Made by a program: the position numbers and the translations under genes | NCBI GenBank assembly: GCA_964567755.1 | Contig: CAZMNW010000019.1 | Coordinates: forward strand, 10,888 to 74,887 | Source of the DNA: DASRJW01 sp964567755 | GTDB lineage: Bacteria > Krumholzibacteriota > Krumholzibacteriia > G020349025 | Direction of reading: 5' to 3' | DNA: 64,000 nucleotides | Notes under the pieces: generated by a model | Databases searched by the model: none | The model's input: the letters and a program-made list of their open reading frames with translations, nothing else | What the model was told of the DNA's origin: nothing | Shown here: piece by piece, positions 43,977 through 51,482 of the stretch | Layout: every line of letters starts with the position of its first letter | Position numbering within the stretch: position 1 is the stretch's first letter

Positions 43977-44141
43977 ATGGCCAACGCCAAGGATTTCGCG
44001 GTCGCGCGCAAGCACCGGCACAAGCGTCGCGCCGCCAAGCAGAAGGTGCGGGATTTCCTGCGCACGAAGAGCGGCGACGCCTCCAAACTGTCGCAGTTGG
44101 CGCAAAAGATGTTGCAGCGGCGGCTGCGTCTGTCGCCATGA
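43977..44141 (+). CDS. Very basic 54-residue protein, unknown
   Basis: The ATG at 43977 lies 5 bases after AGGAGG, a strong ribosome site. The product begins MANAKDFAVARKHRHKRRAA and ends in a Gln/Leu/Arg-rich amphipathic helix (LAQKMLQRRLRL). It has about 17 Lys/Arg, 2 His and only 3 acidic residues, so it should bind nucleic acid. It could be a ribosome-associated or nucleoid peptide. I do not recognise the family; it does not align with bS20 or other small ribosomal proteins I know. Confidence 0.6.
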   Translation: MANAKDFAVARKHRHKRRAAKQKVRDFLRTKSGDASKLSQLAQKMLQRRLRLSP

Positions 44142-44184
44142 TCCGCAGGTTCCCCCTCGCCACGAGTCGACGATTGCTGCGGCT

Positions 44185-46050
44185 TCATCGCACTCGGTCG
44201 AGACCACGTTGCGCTTCCTGGCGTAAGCCGATATCGGGCGCGTGGCGGAGCGCCAACGCGAAGTGCCTCTGAGCCGGATCGCGCCGCCCCATTGCTTCCA
44301 GCAATCGCGCCGTTTCCAAGTGCACGATGGAGTTGGTGGAATCCACCTGCGCCGCGCGCTGGTAATGCAGCAGCGCCTCCTCCCGGCGCCCCGTTTGCGC
44401 CAGCAGCCAGCCGATGGCCATCGGCGGCTTCGGATTTCCAGGAACGAGGGCGGCCGCAGCCTGGTACGCCGTCATGGCGTCTTGAGGCCGGTGCTGCTTC
44501 TGCAACGCCGTCGCCAGTTGATAGTGGGCATCCGCATCTGCGGGGTCCGCTGTGACCGCGCGTTGCAAGGATTCGATCGCCCGCTCGAGATTCCCCTCTT
44601 TGTAATACGCCATGCCCTCCAAGGATGCGGCATGCGGGCCCCGTGCGGCGCCAACGTCACCCCAGTCACCGAACGCCAGTACGGACGCACCGATGACGAG
44701 CGTGGCGACTTGCCATGGGCGAAGCGTCGATCGACGACGGATCATCGCCCCCACTTCGCCCAGGCCCAAGACGGCGAAACCGATCGCAGCCGGAGCCGCG
44801 TCGACACGATATCTCTCGCTGAAAAAAACCAGCACGGTGGAGACCAGGCCGCAGAACCAAAAAAGAACGGCGAGCCGGCCAGCACTGCCACGGCGCCAGG
44901 CCAGCACCAACCCCAAGAACAGCCAGGGTGCAAGCCAAGCGTAGCGCGGGGAAAGTCTCAGGATGGAGCTCTGGGCGCGGAAACCACGCACGTCGAGATT
45001 CCGATCCAGATCCTCGTGTCCGGTGTAGTGCAGCGCCTTGCGGCCCAAGGCCTCGACGAACGCCATCGGCTGCCTCTGCACCCATGCCTGCGCTTGGCGT
45101 GCGAAGTGCCGATCCCATCGCGCCTGGCCGCGGCGCTCGCTCGGGGGAATGTCGCGCACCAGATCTTCCCAGGCGAGGCCGGGGCCGAGCAGCCAAGTCT
45201 GTTGCCAATTGGCGTTGTTGCCGAGGAAGAAATTGATGCCACCGTTGGCAGAAACGAGAACCCATTCCCCGCCGCGCACACGGTTGCGCCACACAACCGG
45301 CAAGAGGGTGAGGATCGTGGCGAGTGCGACCACCAGAGCCGAGCGAACGCGCCTGCGATCAGCCGCGAGCCAGATCCACGCCACGATCACCCACAACAAG
45401 TAGGTCGGGCGAACGAGAGCGAGCGACCCGAGCAGAATGCCCGCGAGCACTTCACGCCACGGCCAGTTTCGCCACGCAGCGGCCTCGCCTGCAACCGCGC
45501 CATTCCGCGCCGGCTGCGTCAGGAGCAGCAGCGATGCGATCGCCAGCGACAACCCGAGAGTCGTCGGCAGCGCCTGCACCTCGTAGTAGAGGAACGGGCC
45601 GTAGATCGCCGCCACGGCGGCTGTTCCGAGCGCCACACGCTCGCCCGCGAATCGACGCATCCACAAGGCGAGGCCCACGACATTCAGCACGCCAAGGAGT
45701 TGGTTGAGGAAGATCGCCGTGTCGACGCGGGGGCCCAACAGACGCATCGCCCACGCGAGCACGTGCGGATACAACGGCGGCTTGTAGTAGACGTCGCGGG
45801 GCTCCGTTCCGCCGCCCGCCAGTCGTGCCGCCCACTCGAGATTCTCTGCCGCGTCGATGAGCGGCACTCGGACCAGCACGTAATCGGCGAGTTCGGCGTC
45901 GAGCGCGACGCGCACCACCACCGCGAGTCCCACGATCACCAGCAGCAGCGTGCGGAACCCGAACGTTGGGCGCGCCCGCCGCGGTCCACCGTTCGCGCTC
46001 TGCGAGCGTCCGTCGCGCCTCGACTCGCGTCGCATCTTGCCTCGTTTCAT
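44185..46050 (-). CDS. Multi-pass membrane glycosyltransferase (GT39/ArnT-like) with TPR tail
   Basis: The 621-residue protein has a cytoplasmic basic N-terminus, then about 10-12 transmembrane helices (residues 30-460) with the first periplasmic loop motif 'LIDAAENLEWAARLAGG' and 'VYYKPPLYPHVLAWAMRL', resembling polyprenyl-phosphate sugar transferases. Residues 480-620 are tetratricopeptide repeats (GMAYYKEGNLERAIESLQRA, 'DADAHYQLATALQKQ'). It likely transfers a sugar from a lipid carrier in the periplasm. It is coupled by ATGA to the paralogous upstream gene. Confidence 0.8.
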   Translation of the reverse strand: MKRGKMRRESRRDGRSQSANGGPRRARPTFGFRTLLLVIVGLAVVVRVALDAELADYVLVRVPLIDAAENLEWAARLAGGGTEPRDVYYKPPLYPHVLAWAMRLLGPRVDTAIFLNQLLGVLNVVGLALWMRRFAGERVALGTAAVAAIYGPFLYYEVQALPTTLGLSLAIASLLLLTQPARNGAVAGEAAAWRNWPWREVLAGILLGSLALVRPTYLLWVIVAWIWLAADRRRVRSALVVALATILTLLPVVWRNRVRGGEWVLVSANGGINFFLGNNANWQQTWLLGPGLAWEDLVRDIPPSERRGQARWDRHFARQAQAWVQRQPMAFVEALGRKALHYTGHEDLDRNLDVRGFRAQSSILRLSPRYAWLAPWLFLGLVLAWRRGSAGRLAVLFWFCGLVSTVLVFFSERYRVDAAPAAIGFAVLGLGEVGAMIRRRSTLRPWQVATLVIGASVLAFGDWGDVGAARGPHAASLEGMAYYKEGNLERAIESLQRAVTADPADADAHYQLATALQKQHRPQDAMTAYQAAAALVPGNPKPPMAIGWLLAQTGRREEALLHYQRAAQVDSTNSIVHLETARLLEAMGRRDPAQRHFALALRHAPDIGLRQEAQRGLDRVR

Positions 46051-48380
46051 CGACCTGGCTCGGCGCGGTTCTCATCGCCGCCGTCTTCACGATCTTGACC
46101 GGCAGTGCGGACCCGTCGCGCGGTCAAACGTTCCGGGACGATGCGGAGCTTCGTCCGCACCTGGATCTCGCAGAGCAAGGCGAGAGCCGCGCCATCGGCC
46201 GGATCCCGGCGTAGGATCTCCACCAGCACCGCGGCTGCGGCATCGTAACGCCGAACGCGGAACATCGCCGCGGCGAGTTCCATTCCGGCAGCCGAATCGA
46301 ACTCGGGTTCCGGACTCGTGGCGGAATCGCGCCCGGCGTGCCGGCGCGCGTCGAGGATTGCCACGATCGCGCTCGTGCGCGCCAGACGCCGCAGCGCCGC
46401 GAGATCGGCACCGAGCCCGGCGCGCGCCGCCACCGGTTCCAACGTGCGCGCGGCTTCCTCGAACTTGCCGAGCTGGGCCAGACCCACCGCGAGCGCACGC
46501 AGGGATTCCGCATCGCGCGGACGCGCGGCGGCCGCACGCTGCAACCACGGCAGGGCCTTGTCGATCTCGCCATGCTCGGCCCACCACAAACCGAGCTCGA
46601 GCGCGTCGCGCCCGGACGCTGCGAGTTCGCCACCCGCGAAGCGACGCTCGAGACGCAAGCGCTGCATCGACGCTGCGAGCACGCGATCCGTCGGATGGCG
46701 ATCCAAACCTCGGCGAATCCAAGCGTCGGCGGCAGCGAAATCCCCGCGCTCCAATGCCGTGAACGCGGCACTGTGGAAGACACGCGCTGCGCCACCCGTC
46801 GCGCGTGCCGCGCTGTCGTAAACTGCCGTGGCGCGACTCCCCTCGCCCTGGGCTTGCAGGGCTTCGGCCCATGCGATCTGCGCCTCGGCGTCCGTTGGCC
46901 GTTGTTGCGCCCGGTGTTCGAAGTCCTCGAGGCTCAAGTCGTAGAGTGCCCATGAAAAGCCCGCGTGCCCTGCGGGACGCATGGGTCGCAACCACGTGAA
47001 CGGTGTGGGATCCTCACGCAGCAACTGGTGCAATGTGTTGGCATCCACCGCGAGTTTCCCGGTCCGTGCCGTTCTTGGGGATGGGTTCACCTCCCACGTT
47101 TCTCCTGTCCCGGCCGCATGCGCCAGGAAGCGTTCGAGACGGCTGTCGTCCTGCCCCCATGCCAGGTTCGAATCCAGGAGGAATCGGTGTCCGCCGGCGG
47201 GGCCGCCCCCCAAGACATTGAAATAGGCCAGATAATGCGGCACCGCCAGGCCGAAGCCCGCGGCCCACGCCAGCATCGACGCCACGACCGCGAACCGCGC
47301 CCAACGACCGCGCTGCCATGCCTGCACGATCCCGAGCGCTGCCAACAGGACGATCGCCGGCAGCATCGGCAGCACATGTCGGATGCCGATGTTCACGCGC
47401 ACCAGCGAGACGACGAGCAGCAAGAACAGGGATGGAACACAGAGGCAGGCACGATCCAGCCGCGACAATCGCCGCCAGCCGTAGACACCACCGAGAACAG
47501 CGAACCCGAGCAAGGGCAATGGCAGCTTGAACAGCAGCGTGGCGAGATAGTATTCGGGAAAGCCCGTGAGAGAACGACGTCCGGCCAAGTAGGCGAAGTG
47601 CCCTTCCTCACGATGCGTGAGCTTCCCCGCCAGGGCCTGGAGCCAATGTTCCGGCAGTCCGTGACGCAGGCTGCCGAAGGCGTAGAAGACATGGGTCGCA
47701 AGCAGGAGCAGCAGCCCCGCGCCGGCGATGCATGCAGTTGCCCGCAACCATGCACGTCGTCCCCGCAGAACCACGAGCGCGGTCAACCAACAGGCCGGCA
47801 GCAGCAGCAGTCCAGTGAACTTCGTGCTCGCCGCGAGCGCCACGGCCGTAGCAAAGGTGAGCACCGCCGGCCATGCGTTGCCGGGGCGCGGCTCGCTCTG
47901 CTGTTCGAGGACTTCTCTCCAACGCCAAAGCGCCGCCCACCAGAAAAAGGTGAGCGGCAAGTCGAGCGTCGCCAAGTGACCATGCGCGAGCAGGTTCGGT
48001 TCGAGACAAAGAGCGAGCAATGCGGCACACGCGACGGGCGCTCCCCCGAGCCGCGCACCCCAGCGCGCCACCAATGCCGCGAGTGCGAGTGCCAGCAGCA
48101 ACACCGGCAGACGCGCCAGCCACAAGTGGGTGTCCGCGGGGAAATGATAGTCGACGCGCAGCAGGCGGAGCGGCGCCGCCAGCAGCAATTGGCCGAGAGG
48201 CGGATTGTCGAGGCCGCCGGAAAAGCGCCCGCTGTCCCAGAACAGCCAACCACTGAGAATGTGCGGATGCTCGTCGGCAACGGACGCATCCCGGAGAAGC
48301 GCAGGCACGGCGAGGAGCGCGTAGAGCGCCAGCAACGCGCCGGCCACCCACCATCCACGGTGTCGTGCTGCGGTCTTCAC
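46047..48380 (-). CDS. Multi-pass membrane glycosyltransferase (PMT_2-like) with TPR-like tail
   Basis: The GTG at 48380 overlaps the moaE stop (GTGA) and follows AGGAAGG, giving 777 residues. Features are an N-terminal TM helix, the DE motif in SVADEHPHILSGWLFW, 'FSGGLDNPPLGQLLLAAP', about 10-11 TM helices and 'NIGIRHVLPMLPAIVLLAAL'. A periplasmic region with 'GPAGGHRFLLDSNLAWGQD' is followed by an Ala-rich helical repeat tail (about 530-760) of TPR type. The pattern matches dolichyl/polyprenyl-phosphate mannosyltransferase-like enzymes. Coupling to molybdopterin synthase genes is unexpected. Confidence 0.82.
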   Translation of the reverse strand: MKTAARHRGWWVAGALLALYALLAVPALLRDASVADEHPHILSGWLFWDSGRFSGGLDNPPLGQLLLAAPLRLLRVDYHFPADTHLWLARLPVLLLALALAALVARWGARLGGAPVACAALLALCLEPNLLAHGHLATLDLPLTFFWWAALWRWREVLEQQSEPRPGNAWPAVLTFATAVALAASTKFTGLLLLPACWLTALVVLRGRRAWLRATACIAGAGLLLLLATHVFYAFGSLRHGLPEHWLQALAGKLTHREEGHFAYLAGRRSLTGFPEYYLATLLFKLPLPLLGFAVLGGVYGWRRLSRLDRACLCVPSLFLLLVVSLVRVNIGIRHVLPMLPAIVLLAALGIVQAWQRGRWARFAVVASMLAWAAGFGLAVPHYLAYFNVLGGGPAGGHRFLLDSNLAWGQDDSRLERFLAHAAGTGETWEVNPSPRTARTGKLAVDANTLHQLLREDPTPFTWLRPMRPAGHAGFSWALYDLSLEDFEHRAQQRPTDAEAQIAWAEALQAQGEGSRATAVYDSAARATGGAARVFHSAAFTALERGDFAAADAWIRRGLDRHPTDRVLAASMQRLRLERRFAGGELAASGRDALELGLWWAEHGEIDKALPWLQRAAAARPRDAESLRALAVGLAQLGKFEEAARTLEPVAARAGLGADLAALRRLARTSAIVAILDARRHAGRDSATSPEPEFDSAAGMELAAAMFRVRRYDAAAAVLVEILRRDPADGAALALLCEIQVRTKLRIVPERLTARRVRTAGQDREDGGDENRAEPGR

Positions 48381-48805
48381 GAGCCTTCCTGCACCCAGAC
48401 CTCGCCGTCCTCGAAGCGCTCCTTCTTCCAGATCGGCGCGTCCTGCTTCAACGCTTCGATGGCCTCTCGCAGCGCGTCGAACCCACCGGCGCGGTGCGGG
48501 CTCGCGACCAGGATGGCGACACTCGCCTCGCCGACTTGCAGCCGGCCGAGACGATGGACGAGAATCACGCGCCGCAGCGACCAACGCGCCAGGATCTCAC
48601 GGCCGATGCGTTGCAAGATTTTGTGCGCCATGGGCTCGTACGCAACGTAGTCGATGCCGAGCACGCGACGCCCTTGCTTGTGGTCGCGCACGGTGCCGAC
48701 GAACACGAGCACGGCGCCGGCGCCAGGGTCACCGATCTCGGCGTGCAGCGCGGCGAGATCGATTGCCGCGTGCGTCATCGCCGCGCGCATCGCTCCGTTG
48801 GCCAT
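48377..48805 (-). CDS. moaE: Molybdopterin synthase catalytic subunit
   Basis: The protein is 142 residues from ATG 48805; a TTG overlapping the moaD stop (TTGA, 48841) is an alternative start. MoaE motifs are AGAVLVFVGTVRDHKQGR, 'YEPMAHKILQRIGREI', VHRLGRLQVGEASVAI, the 'SPHRAGGFDALREAIEALK' block and 'APIWKKERFEDGEVWV' with the catalytic Lys. It converts precursor Z to molybdopterin using thiocarboxylated MoaD. The frame stays open far upstream, but that part is antisense to nfeD and not coding. Confidence 0.92.
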   Translation of the reverse strand: MANGAMRAAMTHAAIDLAALHAEIGDPGAGAVLVFVGTVRDHKQGRRVLGIDYVAYEPMAHKILQRIGREILARWSLRRVILVHRLGRLQVGEASVAILVASPHRAGGFDALREAIEALKQDAPIWKKERFEDGEVWVQEGS

Positions 48806-48837
48806 TTCCAAGTGCCCCGTTTCCTGCTGCAAACGCC

Positions 48838-49083
48838 TCAACCACCGCTCACGGGTGGAATGAGCGCCAAACAATCGCCGTCTCGCAGCACGAGCTCGTG
48901 GGCGGCGAATTCTTCGTTCACGGCCAGACGCAGGCTCGACCCCAAGGCGCGTAGATTCGGATAGCGGCTGCCGAGCAGCTCGAGCGCATGCAGCACGGAT
49001 GTGCCTTCGGGCACCTCGAGCCTTGCGGCAGGTTGGCCCGCTGCATCGCGCGCGGCGGCGAAGAACAACACCTCGACCCACAT
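48838..49083 (-). CDS. moaD: Molybdopterin synthase sulfur carrier
   Basis: The 81-residue ubiquitin-like protein begins MWVEVLFFAAARDAAGQ and ends ALIPPVSGG with the C-terminal Gly-Gly that becomes the thiocarboxylate. It delivers sulfur to MoaE, encoded next. The activating enzyme is probably the MoeZ-type protein at 54408. It is the first gene of the moaD-moaE-glycosyltransferase group. Confidence 0.92.
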   Translation of the reverse strand: MWVEVLFFAAARDAAGQPAARLEVPEGTSVLHALELLGSRYPNLRALGSSLRLAVNEEFAAHELVLRDGDCLALIPPVSGG

Positions 49084-49113
49084 ACGCCGATCTTAGCACC
49101 CATCCGTAACTCC

Positions 49114-49143
49114 TTGACAGGGTTGAAATTTCTCGCATAGCCT
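49114..49143 (+). promoter_or_regulatory. Promoter of the nfeD-slipin operon
   Basis: A perfect TTGACA (49114-49119) and TAGCCT (49138-49143) are separated by 18 bases, about 20 bases before ATG 49166. Confidence 0.6.
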
Positions 49144-49165
49144 GCAGTTGTCGAGGTGATTGTGC

Positions 49166-50575
49166 ATGGCTCGTGTCCGGCATCGATCGCCGGTGGCCTC
49201 CCGCGTCCTCCGTGCATCGATCCGCGTTCTCGCCACGGTCGCTGCATGGCTCACGATTGCCGTTGCAGGCACCGCGACCCCTGCGTGGAGCTTCTCGCCG
49301 GTTCCCGTTGCAAGTGCCGCCGCCGATTCCGCCCCGCACGCGACTGCAGCGGGCAAAGTCATCGTCCTCACACTCGCGGATGCGATCGGCCCGGCCAGCG
49401 CCAAATTCCTCATCCGCGGCATCGAGCACGCCGAGGAAGAGCGCGCCGCGTGCATCGTCATCCAGATCGACACACCGGGCGGGCTCGACACGTCGATGCG
49501 CGACATCGTCAAACGCATCCTCGCCTCCGAGGTCCCCGTCGTGGTGTATGTGGCACCGAGCGGCTCGCGCGCCGCCTCCGCCGGCCTCTTCGTGCTGCTG
49601 GCCGCCCACGTGGCGGCGATGGCGCCCGGCACGAACACCGGGGCCGCACACCCGGTGCAGATGAGCGGCGGCGCCATGGATTCGCTCCTGTCGACCAAAG
49701 TCGAGAACGATGCGGCGAGCTTCATCCGGTCGCTGGCGCGGAAGCACAAACGCAACGCCGACTGGGCCGAGCGCGCCGTGCGCGCCAGCGTCTCGGCCTC
49801 GGATGACGAGGCCTTGGCGCTCGGCATCGTCGATGTCGTCGCGCCGAGCTTGCAGGCGCTCCTCGAACGTCTCGAAGGGCGCGAGGTCGAGCTGCTGTCG
49901 GGCCCGCGCACGTTGCACACACATGCCGCGCAGTTGGAAACCTTGACGATGGGTTGGCGCGACCGACTGCTTTCCGCCGTCGCCAACCCCAACATTGCAT
50001 ACTTGCTCCTCATGCTCGGGAGCGCCGGCCTCATGATGGAGCTGTGGAACCCCGGCGCCATCTTGCCGGGTGTCGTCGGCGCGATCTCGATCCTCCTGGC
50101 TTTCTTCGCCTTGCAAGTGCTGCCGGTCAACTCGGTGGGATTGCTGCTCTTGCTGCTCGGCATCGTCCTGCTGCTGCTGGAGGTCAAGGTCACGAGTTAC
50201 GGCGCGCTCACCATCGGCGGGGTCGTGGCGCTCACGTTCGGATCCATCTTCCTGTTCGAATCGCGCGAGTCTTTCTACCGCGTTTCCTGGGCGGTGCTGG
50301 TGCCGACCGTGATCGCCGCCACTTTCTTTTTCGTCTTCGTCGTCGGCAAGGGGCTGCGGGCGCAGAGACGCCACCCAAGGAGCGGCGCACAGGGAATGAT
50401 CGGCCAGATCGGGACTGCCGCCACGCCACTCGATCCCGAAGGCCGCGTGCACGTCCGGGGCGAGATCTGGAGCGCGCGCGCCGAGATTCCCGTCGCGGCT
50501 GGGACCCGCGTCGAGATCGTGGCGGTGGATGGACTGCGACTCGAGGTGCGGCCGCACGACACCGGCAGCACGTGA
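49166..50575 (+). CDS. NfeD-family membrane serine protease (ClpP-class, NfeD1)
   Basis: The 469-residue protein has a signal/TM region, a ClpP-class protease domain and a C-terminal NfeD module. The protease part shows IQIDTPGGLDTSMRDIVKRI, 'VVYVAPSGSRAASAGLFVLL' with the catalytic Ser, and 'GTNTGAAHPV'. Four or five TM helices follow (about 270-395), then an OB-fold NfeD domain (GMIGQIGTAATPLDPEGRVH). The family cleaves stomatin/slipin partners, and the slipin gene follows 28 bases later. The role is membrane quality control or microdomain organisation. Confidence 0.93.
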   Translation: MARVRHRSPVASRVLRASIRVLATVAAWLTIAVAGTATPAWSFSPVPVASAAADSAPHATAAGKVIVLTLADAIGPASAKFLIRGIEHAEEERAACIVIQIDTPGGLDTSMRDIVKRILASEVPVVVYVAPSGSRAASAGLFVLLAAHVAAMAPGTNTGAAHPVQMSGGAMDSLLSTKVENDAASFIRSLARKHKRNADWAERAVRASVSASDDEALALGIVDVVAPSLQALLERLEGREVELLSGPRTLHTHAAQLETLTMGWRDRLLSAVANPNIAYLLLMLGSAGLMMELWNPGAILPGVVGAISILLAFFALQVLPVNSVGLLLLLLGIVLLLLEVKVTSYGALTIGGVVALTFGSIFLFESRESFYRVSWAVLVPTVIAATFFFVFVVGKGLRAQRRHPRSGAQGMIGQIGTAATPLDPEGRVHVRGEIWSARAEIPVAAGTRVEIVAVDGLRLEVRPHDTGST

Positions 50576-50603
50576 GCGATCCCGTTTGATCGGAGGAACC
50601 GCG

Positions 50604-51362
50604 ATGTTGGGACTGCCGTTCGGAATCATCGCCTTGCTGGTGATCATGATCTTGGCGAGCGCCATCCGCGTGCTGCGCGAGTACGAGCGTGCGGTCGTCT
50701 TCCGCCTCGGGCGTTTCGTCGGTGTGAAGGGACCGGGACTCTTCCTGCTCATCCCGATCATCGATCGCATGGTGAAAGTGAGCCTGCGCACGGTGGTGCT
50801 GGACGTACCGCCCCAGGACGTCATCACGCGCGACAACGTCTCGATGAAGGTGAACGCGGTGGTCTACTTCCGCGTCTTCGAACCCGACAAGGCCATCATG
50901 GAAGTGGAGAACTTCCTCTACGCCACTTCGCAGCTGTCGCAAACGACCTTGCGCAGCACCGTCGGCGCCGCGGAGTTGGACGATTTGCTCGCCGAGCGCG
51001 AAAAAATCAACACCGCTTTGCAAGAAATCATCGACCGGCGCACCGATCCCTGGGGCATCAAGGTCATCGCCGTCGAGGTGAAGGACGTGGACCTTCCGAG
51101 CGAGATGAAGCGCGCCATGGCGCGCCAGGCCGAGGCCGAGCGCGAGCGGCGCGCCAAGGTCATCAACGCCGAGGGCGAGTTTCAGGCCGCCCAACGCCTG
51201 GCCGATGCGGCGGCCATCATCGGCGACCACCCGATGGCGCTGCAGCTGCGCTTCCTGCAAACGCTCACCGAGGTCGCCACCGAGCGCAACTCGACGACGA
51301 TTTTCCCGGTGCCCATCGACCTGTTGACGCCCTTCATGCGCAAGGAAAAGAACCCGGGCTGA
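50604..51362 (+). CDS. Slipin (stomatin/prohibitin-family membrane protein)
   Basis: The ATG at 50604 lies 7 bases after GGAGG and gives 252 residues. There is one N-terminal TM helix (FGIIALLVIMILASAI), then the SPFH domain: VLREYERAVVFRLGRF, GPGLFLLIPIIDRMVKV, 'LDVPPQDVITRDNVSMKVNA' and the coiled-coil 'MARQAEAERERRAKVINAEG'. It oligomerises at the inner membrane and is the usual substrate or partner of the NfeD protease encoded just upstream. Confidence 0.95.
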   Translation: MLGLPFGIIALLVIMILASAIRVLREYERAVVFRLGRFVGVKGPGLFLLIPIIDRMVKVSLRTVVLDVPPQDVITRDNVSMKVNAVVYFRVFEPDKAIMEVENFLYATSQLSQTTLRSTVGAAELDDLLAEREKINTALQEIIDRRTDPWGIKVIAVEVKDVDLPSEMKRAMARQAEAERERRAKVINAEGEFQAAQRLADAAAIIGDHPMALQLRFLQTLTEVATERNSTTIFPVPIDLLTPFMRKEKNPG

Positions 51363-51427
51363 GACGACCGTCCGTTCCCGCGCCGGGTCTAGCGGTGGTT
51401 GGACTGGTCCCGCGCGCGGCCCCGGGT

Positions 51428-51433
51428 TAGAAT
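51428..51433 (+). promoter_or_regulatory. Possible -10 element for the molybdenum hydroxylase gene
   Basis: TAGAAT lies 50 bases before the ATG at 51483. No clear -35 at the right spacing. Confidence 0.35.
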
Positions 51434-51482
51434 GACGTGTTGTGCCTGATGCCAGGCGCGCCGAGAAACTCGTGAGGCTCGA

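Noticed and set aside
46965..48650. Plus-strand frame of 561 codons opposite a glycosyltransferase gene
   Set aside because: No signal peptide, motifs or ribosome site; the minus strand has transmembrane helices and conserved motifs.
48841..50836. Open extension of the moaE frame far upstream
   Set aside because: The extra part lies opposite nfeD/slipin and across moaD in another frame; MoaE homology begins near 48805.
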